Below, one piece after another: positions 48,180-57,412 of a DNA stretch of 62,893 nt (positions are counted from its first letter, which is position 1; the number at the start of each line of letters is the position of its first letter). The stretch covers positions 1 through 62,893 of the forward strand of contig JANXYR010000081.1 in the NCBI GenBank assembly GCA_025355965.1, given 5' to 3'. Below the pieces are notes generated by a model. The model was not told the origin of the DNA, made no database searches, and worked only from the letters and a program-made list of their open reading frames with translations. The position numbers and the translations under genes are program-made. This DNA comes from Geobacteraceae bacterium. GTDB taxonomy: Bacteria > Desulfobacterota > Desulfuromonadia > Geobacterales > Pseudopelobacteraceae.

Positions 48180-48833
48180 TTACTTTGTGAGGGATGATAA
48201 ACCGTGCCGTACGGCAAATTTAGTCAGTTCAGCTACGCTGAAAAGCTGGAGTTTTTGCATGATAGCATGCCGCTGATTTTCCACAGTTTTATTGCTGATG
48301 TCCAAAAGACAGGCAATCTCCTTGATGCACTTTCCATCAGCAATCAGTTGGAGAATCTCTCGTTCACGAGGGGTAAGACTTTGATAGACAGGTGCCATGT
48401 CTTCGGGTATGCACTGCAGGAACTCCTTAACCACCAGAGTTGAAATCTTTCGTGGAAGGTAGGTCTCACCCATAACTACTGTAGCGATTGCATCTGCAAG
48501 TTCAGCAAAAGCGGTATCCTTCAAAAGGTATCCTATAGCCCCGGCTTTCAGAGCCTCCACCACAAAGAATCGATCGCTTTCCATTGAAAGCACCAGCACT
48601 TTAATTTCAGGATGATTTTTTGTAATCTCGCGGGTTGCATCAATACCGTTCATAATTGGCATCGTCAGGTCCATTACGACAAGATCAGGTTGCAATTCAG
48701 CGGCGAGACGAATCCCCTCTAAACCATTTCCAGCTTCAGCTACTACCATTGACGTAGTACTTTTATCGATCAGCGACCTCAGACCTTCGCGGAAGACTGG
48801 GTGGTCGTCCACAAGCAGAATTGTTGTTCGCAT
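48180..48833 (-). CDS. NarL/FixJ-family response regulator
   Basis: This 217-residue protein has a receiver domain (LVDDHPVFREGL, phospho-acceptor Asp55 in DLVVMDLTMP, Lys in GYLLKD) and a LuxR-type HTH (LTPREREILQLIADGKCIKE, ISNKTVENQRHAIMQKLQ). It is the DNA-binding partner of the kinase encoded immediately upstream. The ATG follows GAGGAGGATAC and lies 55 bp inside the 3' end of the kinase gene, so expression is coupled. Confidence 0.94.
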   Translation of the reverse strand: MRTTILLVDDHPVFREGLRSLIDKSTTSMVVAEAGNGLEGIRLAAELQPDLVVMDLTMPIMNGIDATREITKNHPEIKVLVLSMESDRFFVVEALKAGAIGYLLKDTAFAELADAIATVVMGETYLPRKISTLVVKEFLQCIPEDMAPVYQSLTPREREILQLIADGKCIKEIACLLDISNKTVENQRHAIMQKLQLFSVAELTKFAVRHGLSSLTK

Positions 48834-51412
48834 GTATCCTCCTCTTCAATTGCAACTTTCTCGGTTACAGGAACTATTAATGTTACAGACGTACCACTTC
48901 CGGGTGCTGATTCAACAGAAAAAGTGCCGCCCATCTGCTGGACTCTCAGTCGGACATTAAAAAGGCCATAGCCGTTGTTGGCATGTTTCAAAATAGAATC
49001 AGGCTGGTTTATGCCGATACCATTATCGACAACAGTCACGGCAATCGTATTCATATCAGTCTTTATTGAGAGTCCGGCATTTTCTGCTTTTGCATGTTTA
49101 ACTATATTCAGCAGGAGTTCCCGTACAGCCTGATACAATGAATAACGAGCTTCCGGAGACAATAATGGCTTGGATTGGCAATTGCTTGAAAATACCACCG
49201 GGAGATTGTAATCGTTCGTGACTGATGAACAGAGCCATTCCAGAGAGGTTTCGATTCCTGCTGTATCCAAAACCGGTGGCCGCATCCTGAAGGTGAGTGT
49301 CCGAATGCTGTGGATTGAGGTTTGAACAAGTGCGGCAGCCTCCTCAGCGTATCCACCGTTTGCATCTGATGAAAGGCTTTCCGCCAGCGCATCCAGCTTC
49401 ATTTTTGCCAATAGCAGAGACTGCCCCACACAGTCGTGCAGCTCACCGGCAATACGTTCCCGTTCCCGCTCCTCTGCCCAGACCAGTTCAAAAGATATTT
49501 TTTTCATTTGTTCGTGCGCCAAGGTAAGGGATATTGTTCTCTCCGCCACTTTTGACTCCAGTTCGTTACGTGCTTGTTTAAGAGCCAGTACCGACCTGTT
49601 CCGGTCAATAATATCCCAAGCAAGATTAGCAAAGCTCCGTATGGTTGCAATATCCTGACGAGTGTAATCAGTGGATTTGTTTCCTACGCCCAATACTGCA
49701 ACAATCAGATTATTTCTAAATATCGGGATCGTGAGTTCTCGTAAAATAGTGGCATGCCCTGGTGGCAACCCCTTTCGGTTGGGTAAAGTCTCATAGCTGT
49801 TATGGATCAGTGGTCTTCTTTCTCGGATACAGTCAGCCCACACTCCGGCCAAGTCGAGTGGATAATGTTGACCTTTACCCTCAGCGGTACAGAACGTAGC
49901 CAGGGTCCGATTCGACCATGTTTGCAGGGATAAGGTCTCTTGATCGGCATTAAGGAAATGGAAAAATCCGATTCGGCTTTCCGTCAGTTCTTCTGCCTCA
50001 TCCAGAACTTTCTTCAGCATCTGGTCAACTGAATCTACAAATTGATAATCACTAATTCTCATACGGGCCTTCATAATCATATCTGATAGCTTATGCTCGG
50101 TGATATCGAAACCAACAGCCTGATATTCGGCTAGGCTACCATCAGAAGCATAAATACCCCGATGTGTCCAACGCTGCCACCGTACTTCACCTTCAGAGTT
50201 TATAATGCGATGGGTAAAAGCTACAACCGGATGATCCGGACTTATTTTAGAACGACTACTAATTACCATTGCCAGATCTGTTTCCGGGATATTTGGGACA
50301 AAAACACTATTAACTATTTCAGCCCGCTTCATGCCGTAATACCGGGCAAACGCTCCGTTGGCAAAAGAAATTCTGCCGTCCGGCAGATAGCGGTAAATCA
50401 ACTCGGTCTGATCTTCAATAATTGAATGGTAGCGGGCTTCACTGGCCCGCAGGGCATCTTCCTTCTCCTTGTTCGCCGTGATATCTTGTACTATGCCTTC
50501 AGAACGGATCACTTTGCCTGAAGAATCTCTTATATGTTCACATTTTTCCAGTACGTGCCGAATTTGACCTGTTTTTTCACAGACAACCTGGCGCTCAATC
50601 TCGTAGCCATCTTTACCCTCCTGTATTGAATCTAAATATTTATAATTTAATATGTAATTCCGATGTTCAGGATTTTCAACATCGAGAAGCTCATCATTAG
50701 TGACTGAACTTGTATGGCGCTGCAGACCGAAAATGCGATAAATTTCGCCAGACCAGATTAGTTTGTTGGCAATAACATCAAATATCCAGGCACCTAACCG
50801 ACCGATTTCCTGTGCCTTTATAAAAACTAGCTCACGTTCCCTCAAACGCTCCATCTGTTTTTTATCTGAAATATCGATTAGTGCGGCATAACAGACATGG
50901 GACTTCGCTTCAGAATCAGACCCTAATGATGTCTCCATTTGTATCCAGAATTGGTTGCCATCAAATTGCAGCATCCGAAGCTCGCAGGATTGATGTTTGC
51001 CAGTATCCACAAGTCGTTGGTAGCAGAGGAGGAAAATGTCCAGATCTTCCGAAAGGATGTAATGAGAAAGCGGTTGATTGACCAAATTGCCGCGCTCAAC
51101 CGCTAACATGGAGGCCGCAGCAAGATTTGATTCAAGAATAAGTCCCTGTTCGCTAATGGTTAGATAGCCAATCGGCACCTTATCATGCAGCTCGAAGTAA
51201 CGTGATCTGGAAATTTCCAGTTCTTTTTGTGTATTGCGGAGCTCCTCGTTCTGCATCTCCAGTTCGACCTGGTATACAGCCAGATTGTGGAACGAGCTCT
51301 GGATCTCTTCATATGACAGCGAACCACAAGTTATGGTTTTGCTTTCCCTTACAACCTCCTCTGCCATCTGACGAAGGACTTTCTCAGTTTTTGAAGTTAT
51401 ATTAGCCCTCAT
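48779..51412 (-). CDS. PAS/GAF sensor histidine kinase (HisKA_3 type)
   Basis: This 877-residue kinase lacks transmembrane helices, so it is a cytosolic sensor. An N-terminal coiled segment is followed by three PAS domains (about 70-190, 200-315, 325-445), a GAF domain (about 455-615), a HisKA_3 dimerisation box with the phospho-His near residue 659 (ERIAGELHDCVGQSLLLAKM), and a HATPase (VVDNGIGI, NNGYGLFNVRLRVQQMGG). The layout matches NarX/DegS-like kinases that sense redox, gas or small ligands. Its 3' end overlaps the response-regulator gene. Confidence 0.93.
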   Translation of the reverse strand: MRANITSKTEKVLRQMAEEVVRESKTITCGSLSYEEIQSSFHNLAVYQVELEMQNEELRNTQKELEISRSRYFELHDKVPIGYLTISEQGLILESNLAAASMLAVERGNLVNQPLSHYILSEDLDIFLLCYQRLVDTGKHQSCELRMLQFDGNQFWIQMETSLGSDSEAKSHVCYAALIDISDKKQMERLRERELVFIKAQEIGRLGAWIFDVIANKLIWSGEIYRIFGLQRHTSSVTNDELLDVENPEHRNYILNYKYLDSIQEGKDGYEIERQVVCEKTGQIRHVLEKCEHIRDSSGKVIRSEGIVQDITANKEKEDALRASEARYHSIIEDQTELIYRYLPDGRISFANGAFARYYGMKRAEIVNSVFVPNIPETDLAMVISSRSKISPDHPVVAFTHRIINSEGEVRWQRWTHRGIYASDGSLAEYQAVGFDITEHKLSDMIMKARMRISDYQFVDSVDQMLKKVLDEAEELTESRIGFFHFLNADQETLSLQTWSNRTLATFCTAEGKGQHYPLDLAGVWADCIRERRPLIHNSYETLPNRKGLPPGHATILRELTIPIFRNNLIVAVLGVGNKSTDYTRQDIATIRSFANLAWDIIDRNRSVLALKQARNELESKVAERTISLTLAHEQMKKISFELVWAEERERERIAGELHDCVGQSLLLAKMKLDALAESLSSDANGGYAEEAAALVQTSIHSIRTLTFRMRPPVLDTAGIETSLEWLCSSVTNDYNLPVVFSSNCQSKPLLSPEARYSLYQAVRELLLNIVKHAKAENAGLSIKTDMNTIAVTVVDNGIGINQPDSILKHANNGYGLFNVRLRVQQMGGTFSVESAPGSGTSVTLIVPVTEKVAIEEEDTCEQQFCLWTTTQSSAKV

Positions 51413-51650
51413 CGAACCGCCCTTTTCAGATCAGTCTTCAAACAGTTAAGTGCTGGTCCACCAGTCATGCCTGTTTCTGCCATTCATTCTCAACTTTCTT
51501 CGACAGTTCATCCGACACTGAGTCTATCACTGTTTTTGAAAAGCACAATTATTTATGGATAAAATTTACTAACAATACTGGCGCTCAGTTGACGGCAATA
51601 GACTAAGTATCACAAAGCTTTTCTTTTCCAGTGTTGTGAAATGAATAACA
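51413..51650. other. Intergenic region upstream of the sensor kinase
   Basis: About 240 bp between the kinase start and the ferritin-like gene's terminator. It presumably holds the kinase promoter, but I find no convincing -35/-10 pair. A small CTGG-TCCA-CCAG palindrome occurs near 51453-51464. Nothing else stands out. Confidence 0.4.
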
Positions 51651-51686
51651 AAAAGGGTCACTTCTCTTGCGAAATGTGACCCTTTT
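51651..51686 (-). terminator. Terminator of the cyclophilin/ferritin-like genes
   Basis: AAAAGGGTCAC (51651-51661) and GTGACCCTTTT (51676-51686) form an 11-bp stem with a 14-nt loop. On the minus strand the stem is followed by TTTTTGTT. It lies 58 bp after the ferritin-like stop. Confidence 0.88.
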
Positions 51687-51743
51687 AAAAATGGCAATTA
51701 ATTACTAAAAATATTATTCAATCAAATCAAGAGATTAGAATTG

Positions 51744-52217
51744 TTAATTCTCGGTCATAAAATGCTGTTCATAGAGATCTTCAAGCGTTTGAAGATGACG
51801 ACTCTCCTCTTGATGGAGCTGGGCAAACAGCTTTCCCATCGGCGCCCCAGCGCAACCGCTTGAAACCTTGCTATAAAAATCTACTGCACCCTTCTCCAGA
51901 TGTATTGCATAGATTAGTGCCTCACGAACTCCTGATTGCGGTCCAAGTTCTTCTTTTTTAAACAGGTAATCAAGACGCATCGTTGGAATAGGCTGGTCTA
52001 GATCGTCGCCACCTTCCATACGCCCGTCCAGCAGCGCTTTCTCCAACTGGTGCTTGTGATTCAGTTCATCCAGAGCATTTTCCCGCATTAAATCCTTGGC
52101 ACCCTTGTTTGTCAGCTGCCGAACAGCGGCCAGATAATTGCGGAACCCTTCCTCTTCCATCGTGATCGCCATTTCAAGCGCTGCGTCCAATGTATAGCAT
52201 ACCTGATTGTTATCCAT
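51744..52217 (-). CDS. Ferritin-like/rubrerythrin-type diiron protein
   Basis: This 157-residue four-helix protein has diiron-type ligands: EEEGFRNY in helix 1, ENALDELNHKHQ (ExxH), EKGAVDFY in helix 3, and HQEESRHLQTLEDLY (ExxH) in helix 4. There is no rubredoxin-like C-terminal CxxC domain, so it is an erythrin-type protein probably acting in peroxide or iron handling. The ATG follows AGGAGG, which lies in the last codons of the cyclophilin gene; only 1 bp separates the two genes. Confidence 0.85.
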   Translation of the reverse strand: MDNNQVCYTLDAALEMAITMEEEGFRNYLAAVRQLTNKGAKDLMRENALDELNHKHQLEKALLDGRMEGGDDLDQPIPTMRLDYLFKKEELGPQSGVREALIYAIHLEKGAVDFYSKVSSGCAGAPMGKLFAQLHQEESRHLQTLEDLYEQHFMTEN

Positions 52218-52218
52218 A

Positions 52219-52740
52219 TTATGCCTCCTGCTCAATCAGCTTGGCTGAGATGATAAAAACCGGTTCAACAGGTACATCAGAATGCCCGTTCTTGTTTCCG
52301 GTTTTAACAGCCCGGATTTGATCAACTACGTCCATACCTTCAATAACCTGGCCGAAAACACAATAACCAAAATTGTCCTGATGCTTTCCGCTATGATCAA
52401 GAAATGCGTTATCAACCGTGTTGACAAAAAACTGGCACGTAGCCGAATCAACTGCTGCCGTGCGGGCCATTGCAAGAGTACCACGCTTGTTTAGCAGGCC
52501 ATTTGTAGCCTCATTTTTAATGGCAAACTTTGGTTTTTTTATCTCCATGTTTTCATTCATGCCGCCACCCTGAACCATGAAATCCTTGATAACGCGGTGA
52601 AAAATCAACCCGTCGTAATGCCCATCCTTGACATAGGACAGAAAGTTTCTAACAGTGATTGGAGCTTTCTCTTTGAAAAGTTCGATTTTTATGTTGCCCA
52701 TGGACGTTTCCAAAATAACCTGCGGGTTCTGATCTGACAT
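52219..52740 (-). CDS. Cyclophilin-type peptidyl-prolyl cis-trans isomerase
   Basis: This 173-residue cytoplasmic cyclophilin has FHRVIKDFMVQGGG (active-site Arg and Gln), LAMARTAAVDSATCQFFVN, and FGYCVFGQVIEGMDVVDQI. There is no signal peptide, so it is PpiB-like. The first gene of a two-gene unit with the ferritin-like protein. Confidence 0.95.
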   Translation of the reverse strand: MSDQNPQVILETSMGNIKIELFKEKAPITVRNFLSYVKDGHYDGLIFHRVIKDFMVQGGGMNENMEIKKPKFAIKNEATNGLLNKRGTLAMARTAAVDSATCQFFVNTVDNAFLDHSGKHQDNFGYCVFGQVIEGMDVVDQIRAVKTGNKNGHSDVPVEPVFIISAKLIEQEA

Positions 52741-52809
52741 CTGCTTCCTCCGATAAATTATTGAGTGTTACTTAATATAGCGTACATATACCAAGAGTTG
52801 GGAACAGGT

Positions 52810-53796
52810 CTACTGAATTTTCAAAACAATTTTCCCGAAATGCTTATCCTCTTCCATCATGCGGTGTGCATCGGCCACCTGATCAATGCTGAAGACTTTT
52901 TCAATGATCGGAACGATGCTGCGATCGGCAAACTTCGGCAGGGCACGACGGGTAAACTCAGCAACTATTTCTGCTTTTTCAGCAACAGGACGGGAGCGAA
53001 GAACACTGCCGATGATCTGCTGACGTTTCACCATCATCAGAGCCAGATTAAGCTCGGCCTTGATGCCGCTGATAACGCCGATAACTACCAATCGCCCTTT
53101 ATAGCCGAGCGAATTCATATTGGGTGCCAGATATTTTGCCCCAACATGGTCCAGGACAAGATCGACCCCTTTTTTATTAGTATACTCCTTCACGGCCTCA
53201 GTAAAATCAGGCGTTTCATGGAAGTTTATCAGAAAGTCGGCACCGATCTCTCTAACCCTCTCCATTTTTGCGGGAGAAGCGGTCACGATCAGCTTACTCG
53301 ATTGAGTCAACGCACGGCAGAGCTGAATAGCAGCGGTATTAACCCCTCCCCCGCCACCATGCAGAATTGCAGTTTGTGAATCTTTGAATTCACCGATCAT
53401 AAACACGTTCAAAAATGCGGTGATATACGATTCACAAACACAAGCAGCTTCCTCAAAACTCATGTTCTCCGGAATGCGCATCAAATGGCCGGCGTATGCA
53501 ACGGCAAATTCGGCATATCCGCCTCCACCGACCAGCGTCATGACCCGCTCACCAACCTGCCAGCCAGTGACTCCAGCACCCAAGGCATCAATAACGCCGG
53601 CGACTTCCAGACCGAGAATTTCTGAATCTCCCGCCGGTGGTGGATACTTCCCTTCACGCTGTACAAGATCCGGTCTATTGATTGATGTCGCATAAACCTT
53701 TACAAGAACCTGACCATCGGCAGGAGTCGGCTTTTCTGCCTCACCGACCCTGAGAACTTCCACACCGCCAAAAGCGTCCATCAAAACTGCCTTCAT
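52810..53796 (-). CDS. NAD(P)H quinone oxidoreductase (zinc-free MDR family, PIG3-like)
   Basis: This 328-residue medium-chain dehydrogenase/reductase lacks zinc ligands. The N-terminus MKAVLMDAFGGVEVLRVGE, SINRPDLVQREGKYPPP, and HGGGGGVNTAAIQLCRAL (nucleotide loop) match the quinone oxidoreductase/TP53I3 subgroup. It reduces quinones or alkenals with NADPH; the exact substrate is unknown. The chosen ATG has AGGAGG upstream; an ATG 14 codons earlier is unsupported. Confidence 0.92.
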   Translation of the reverse strand: MKAVLMDAFGGVEVLRVGEAEKPTPADGQVLVKVYATSINRPDLVQREGKYPPPAGDSEILGLEVAGVIDALGAGVTGWQVGERVMTLVGGGGYAEFAVAYAGHLMRIPENMSFEEAACVCESYITAFLNVFMIGEFKDSQTAILHGGGGGVNTAAIQLCRALTQSSKLIVTASPAKMERVREIGADFLINFHETPDFTEAVKEYTNKKGVDLVLDHVGAKYLAPNMNSLGYKGRLVVIGVISGIKAELNLALMMVKRQQIIGSVLRSRPVAEKAEIVAEFTRRALPKFADRSIVPIIEKVFSIDQVADAHRMMEEDKHFGKIVLKIQ

Positions 53797-53972
53797 ACCT
53801 GCACCTCCTACTGGAATATATACGGTTGTAAATATCATTTTTGGGGTGCTAAATGTATAGGCTTACAGCTGTTTTGTAAACACAAAATCAGAACACGTGA
53901 TCAGCTTGATTTACCAAGATATTTCTGCGATAAGACAGAGTGGCTACTCATGGTATAAAAGGATCTGACTTA

Positions 53973-54716
53973 ATGAACATAATGGTCACTAACGATGACG
54001 GTATACACTCCAACGGAATTCGCGCCCTGGCTGAAGCGATGAAAGAGCTGGGCACGGTAACAGTTATAGCACCTGACCGCGAACGAAGCGCAGCCGGCCA
54101 CTCTCTTACCCTGCACTCGCCTCTGCGTATTTTCGAGCTGCACAAAGGGTGGTATGCTGTCGATGGTACTCCGACCGATTGCGTCAACATGGGTATTCAT
54201 AATATGCTACCGATCATACCGGATCTTGTGGTGTCCGGAATCAATCATGGTGCCAACCTGGGCGATGACATCACCTATTCCGGCACAGTAGCGGCAGCTA
54301 TGGAGGCCAATCTGATGGGTATTCCGGCGATTGCTTTTTCGCTCGCAACCTTCGAAAAGAGCAAATATTTTACCGATGCGGCAAAGATTGCCACTCAAGT
54401 TGCTCGCCAGGTAATTTCAAATGGACTTCCTTCTGACACGTTTCTGAATGTTAACATCCCCAACTGTTCCATAGACAGAATGCAACCTCCACTGATAACC
54501 CGCCAAGGGAAACGCTCCTTCATTGGAAAAATAGTCGATAAAACTGACCCACGTGGACGGAAATATTTCTGGGTTGGCAATGAAGAGCCTCATCTCAATG
54601 ACGAACCCGGTACAGATTTTCACGCTATCAACCGACAACATGTCTCCATTACACCTCTTCACCTCGATCTGACGAACCACAAATCACTGCCGATTCTAGC
54701 CGAATGGGCGTTTTGA
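53973..54716 (+). CDS. surE: 5'/3'-nucleotidase SurE
   Basis: This 247-residue metal-dependent phosphatase acts on nucleoside monophosphates and is linked to stationary-phase survival. The metal site MVTNDDGIHSNGIRAL and VSGINHGANLGDDITYSGTV are intact. I start at the ATG 8 bp after AAGGAT (MNIMVTNDDG). It heads the surE-pcm-rpoS order typical of proteobacteria, with 115 bp before pcm. Confidence 0.96.
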   Translation: MNIMVTNDDGIHSNGIRALAEAMKELGTVTVIAPDRERSAAGHSLTLHSPLRIFELHKGWYAVDGTPTDCVNMGIHNMLPIIPDLVVSGINHGANLGDDITYSGTVAAAMEANLMGIPAIAFSLATFEKSKYFTDAAKIATQVARQVISNGLPSDTFLNVNIPNCSIDRMQPPLITRQGKRSFIGKIVDKTDPRGRKYFWVGNEEPHLNDEPGTDFHAINRQHVSITPLHLDLTNHKSLPILAEWAF

Positions 54717-54831
54717 CACATATGGACATTCAATCTATCTACTGTTATAGTTCGCAAGTTTTTGTTTCCATGGATTAAGTTTTCAGTTTATTGCGAAGAA
54801 AATAACTTTCCATTTATCGGGCGGGGTTTTT

Positions 54832-55485
54832 TTGAACTTTGAGATCATGAGAAAAAAAATGGTGCGCGATCAGATCATGGCACGTGGCATAAGTGACAAG
54901 AGGGTCATTGATGCAATGCTTAAAATCCCCCGCCATATCTTTGTCCAGGAAGCTTTTGCAGCGCAGGCCTACAATGACAAGGCGCTACCTATCGGTGAAA
55001 AACAGACCATCTCACAGCCCTACATAGTTGCCTTAATGACCGAGAAATTAGCGCTTACCGGCACAGAAAGGGTACTGGAAATCGGAACCGGCTCAGGCTA
55101 TCAAACTGCTATTCTCGCCACTCTGGCAGACAGAGTCTACTCGGCAGAGCGCATCCGGCCACTGGCCCTGGGTGCACGCAAATGTTTAGATTCGCTGAAG
55201 CTTTTCAATGTCCAACTACGTATCAATGACAGCGAAGGAAGCCCGATCGGATGGGAAGAAGAAGCTCCTTTTGATGCAATCATAGTTACAGCCGGGGCAC
55301 CAGAAGTTCCAGCCATTTTGACCGACCAGCTTGCCTTGGGTGGTAGGCTCGTAATCCCTGTTGGACCTGACAGCGACCAGCAACTGATTACTATTATCAA
55401 AAATGCCGACGGCGGTCTGCAGTACGAATCGTCCGTTAATTGCCGTTTTGTGCCGCTTATCGGCAAGCAGGGGTGGCAGGCATGA
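54832..55485 (+). CDS. pcm: Protein-L-isoaspartate O-methyltransferase
   Basis: Pcm repairs isoaspartyl residues in ageing proteins. The 217-residue protein has [16 protein letters not shown] (SAM site), the substrate segment [19 protein letters not shown] and the C-terminal [13 protein letters not shown]. The start is TTG giving [14 protein letters not shown] as in relatives, behind a G-rich stretch. The TGA overlaps the rpoS ATG. Confidence 0.95.
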   Translation: MNFEIMRKKMVRDQIMARGISDKRVIDAMLKIPRHIFVQEAFAAQAYNDKALPIGEKQTISQPYIVALMTEKLALTGTERVLEIGTGSGYQTAILATLADRVYSAERIRPLALGARKCLDSLKLFNVQLRINDSEGSPIGWEEEAPFDAIIVTAGAPEVPAILTDQLALGGRLVIPVGPDSDQQLITIIKNADGGLQYESSVNCRFVPLIGKQGWQA

Positions 55486-56483
55486 AAAGAGCGGAATTTG
55501 TTAACAGCAATGGCCCACCACTTCATCAGCACGAAAATTATAGCGATGAATCACCTCTGATCGGACTCTCCGTGTTGACGCTTAACGACATTGAAGAACC
55601 CCTTCTGATACCTGAAGATGAATGTATTGATGAAGATGCCGAAGACGAAGTTCTGCCGGCTGAGCTTGAGCATTATGATGATGCCATCAAAATTTATCTG
55701 CGTGACATTCAGCGCACCCCGTTACTGAATGCCATCACAGAGAAGGAACTCGCCTGGAAAGTTGAGCAAGGTGATGAAGCGGCCCGCAACAAGATGATCG
55801 AGTCCAATCTGCGACTGGTTGTCAAAATTGCCAAACGTTATATAAACCGTGGCTTGCCGTTTTTGGACTTGATTGAAGAAGGTAATCTGGGATTAATAAA
55901 ATCTGTAGAACGCTTCAGACTGGCCAAAGAGTGTCGTTTTTCAACCTATGCAACCTGGTGGATCAGACAGACAATTGAACGGGCACTCATCAACCAATCC
56001 CGTACAATTCGCTTACCTGTTCATATATCGGATGAAATCGGTCGCATGATTCGGGCGACACGAAAACTATCCCAGGAACTGGATAGAGAACCGACCCTTC
56101 AGGAAATAGCCGACTCCATGCAGGTAAAAGTACAGCAGGTGCGAAAGCTGATGACGCTACTGCGCCACACCTGTTCGATTGAGGCCCCGATCGGTGATGG
56201 CACCGATTTTACACTGATTGACACTATTAAAGACTGTTCTATGATTCCCCCGACAGATCTGATTGAGAACATCAACATATTTGAGTTAATCTCCCAACAC
56301 TTTAACAAGCTCACTGATCACGAGCAAAAAATTCTGACACTCCGCTTTGGACTTGATGACAATGACCCACAAACACTTGACACCATCGGCCATCAGTTCG
56401 GTGTAACACGAGAGCGAATCCGACAGATCGAAACAAAATGCTTAAAAAAATTGCGGGATTTTTACACTGCCAGCCAGATATAA
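55482..56483 (+). CDS. rpoS: RNA polymerase sigma factor RpoS
   Basis: This 333-residue sigma-70 family factor has an acidic N-terminus, region 1.2/2 ([53 protein letters not shown]), region 3 and region 4 ([20 protein letters not shown]). It lacks the large non-conserved domain of RpoD. Position after surE-pcm supports RpoS, the stationary-phase and stress sigma factor. Its ATG overlaps the pcm stop, so the two are co-translated. Confidence 0.93.
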   Translation: MKRAEFVNSNGPPLHQHENYSDESPLIGLSVLTLNDIEEPLLIPEDECIDEDAEDEVLPAELEHYDDAIKIYLRDIQRTPLLNAITEKELAWKVEQGDEAARNKMIESNLRLVVKIAKRYINRGLPFLDLIEEGNLGLIKSVERFRLAKECRFSTYATWWIRQTIERALINQSRTIRLPVHISDEIGRMIRATRKLSQELDREPTLQEIADSMQVKVQQVRKLMTLLRHTCSIEAPIGDGTDFTLIDTIKDCSMIPPTDLIENINIFELISQHFNKLTDHEQKILTLRFGLDDNDPQTLDTIGHQFGVTRERIRQIETKCLKKLRDFYTASQI

Positions 56484-56511
56484 ACAGAAGTAATACAAAG
56501 GAGAACCGTCA

Positions 56512-57027
56512 ATGAACGACCTGAAAAACATCATCCGGGACATCCATGATTTCCCCAAAAAAGGAATTATTTTTAAAGACATCACCACGCTGCTACAGGA
56601 TGCCCAATCATACCAGAAAATGATTGACCTTATTTCTCATCGCTACATAGGCAAACGAATCGACAAAGTTGTCGGCGTTGAAGCACGCGGCTTCATCATC
56701 GGTTCGGCACTGGCGTACAAATTGTGTGCAGGAGTTGTCCTTGTTCGCAAACCTGGCAAACTCCCATCCGAAACCTTCAGCAAAACCTACGATCTCGAAT
56801 ACGGCACGGACACACTGGAAATCCACAAAGACGCAATCAAACCGGGTGAACGGATTTTGATTGCTGATGACCTGCTCGCTACCGGTGGCACCATGGCAGC
56901 AGTTGTTGATATGGTGCAGAGTATGGGTGGAGAGATTGTGGAGTGCTGTTTCATGGCAGAGTTGGATTTTCTGGAAGGGCGCAAGCGGTTACCGAAAGGT
57001 AAGGTATTTTCACTTCTGAACTTTTAG
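56512..57027 (+). CDS. apt: Adenine phosphoribosyltransferase
   Basis: Apt salvages adenine with PRPP to make AMP. The 171-residue protein has the PRPP motif [20 protein letters not shown] and the N-terminal [20 protein letters not shown]. The start follows AAAGGAG by 7 bp, 28 bp after rpoS. Its TAG stop is the first part of hairpin repeat copy E. Confidence 0.96.
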   Translation: MNDLKNIIRDIHDFPKKGIIFKDITTLLQDAQSYQKMIDLISHRYIGKRIDKVVGVEARGFIIGSALAYKLCAGVVLVRKPGKLPSETFSKTYDLEYGTDTLEIHKDAIKPGERILIADDLLATGGTMAAVVDMVQSMGGEIVECCFMAELDFLEGRKRLPKGKVFSLLNF

Positions 57028-57129
57028 CACGTTAGAAATTGTTTCTGCGCTTTTAGTACGACAGAAAAATTTACGCGTTTTTGCAGAAATGATTTCGTGA
57101 ACGTACATATCTTACTTTATCAGGGCTAG
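57024..57129 (+). repeat. Dispersed hairpin repeat, copy E
   Basis: It starts TTAGCACGTTAGAAATTGTT and TCTGCGCTTTTAGTACGAC, and ends TTCGTGAACGTACATATCTT followed by ACTTTATCAGGGCTAG. The arms GTTAGAAATTGTTTCTGC and GCAGAAATGATTTCGTGAAC are imperfectly complementary; an internal second start block (TTTTAGTACGACAGAAA) repeats the pattern seen in copy D. It begins inside the apt stop codon and ends 15 bp before the tRNA-Arg promoter. Confidence 0.85.
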
Positions 57130-57143
57130 ATTTTTTAAAGATG

Positions 57144-57172
57144 TTGAACAGAAGCAACATCTCTGATATACC
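57144..57172 (+). promoter_or_regulatory. Possible promoter of tRNA-Arg
   Basis: TTGAAC (57144-57149) and TATACC (57167-57172) are 17 bp apart, 20 bp before the tRNA. An inverted repeat AGATGTTG/CAACATCT with an 8-bp spacer overlaps the -35. Confidence 0.5.
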
Positions 57173-57191
57173 ACATCAGCTTTTTACATAC

Positions 57192-57268
57192 GTCCCCGTA
57201 GCTCAGCAGGATAGAGCGCTTCCCTCCTAAGGAAGAGGCCGGTCGTTCGAATCGACTCGGGGACGCCA
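57192..57268 (+). tRNA. tRNA-Arg (CCT anticodon)
   Basis: The acceptor GTCCCCG/CGGGGAC, D-arm GCTC/GAGC, anticodon stem CTTCC/GGAAG with loop CTCCTAA (anticodon CCT), T-loop TTCGAAT, discriminator G and encoded CCA are all present. Confidence 0.97.
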
Positions 57269-57279
57269 TACATTATTGA

Positions 57280-57315
57280 AATTGAGTACCTCTTGAGGGG
57301 TACTCAATTTTTTTT
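57280..57315 (+). terminator. Terminator of tRNA-Arg
   Basis: ATTGAGTACCTC and GGGGTACTCAAT pair (one G-U pair) around TTGA and are followed by eight Ts. Confidence 0.93.
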
Positions 57316-57383
57316 GGCCGTAAACTTTAAAACTGCCGATCTGTAATCTTTTAAAAACACCGCTTCGAGCCGTTCACGGTTTT

Positions 57384-57407
57384 AAAAGCCCCCGGCTCTG
57401 CCGGGGG
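57384..57407 (-). terminator. Terminator of the sigma-54 activator gene
   Basis: CCCCCGGC (57389-57396) pairs perfectly with GCCGGGGG (57400-57407) around TCT; on the minus strand CTTTTAAAA follows. It lies 5 bp after the activator stop. Confidence 0.9.
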
Positions 57408-57412
57408 ATACG

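Noticed and set aside
52765..53379. 204-codon open frame antisense to the quinone oxidoreductase gene
   Set aside because: It mirrors a well-supported gene, shows no recognisable motif and no start site.
54760..54830. Possible sixth copy of the hairpin repeat before pcm
   Set aside because: Only AGAAAATAACTTT and a TTATCGGG end resemble the family; the paired start arm is missing, so chance similarity is likely.
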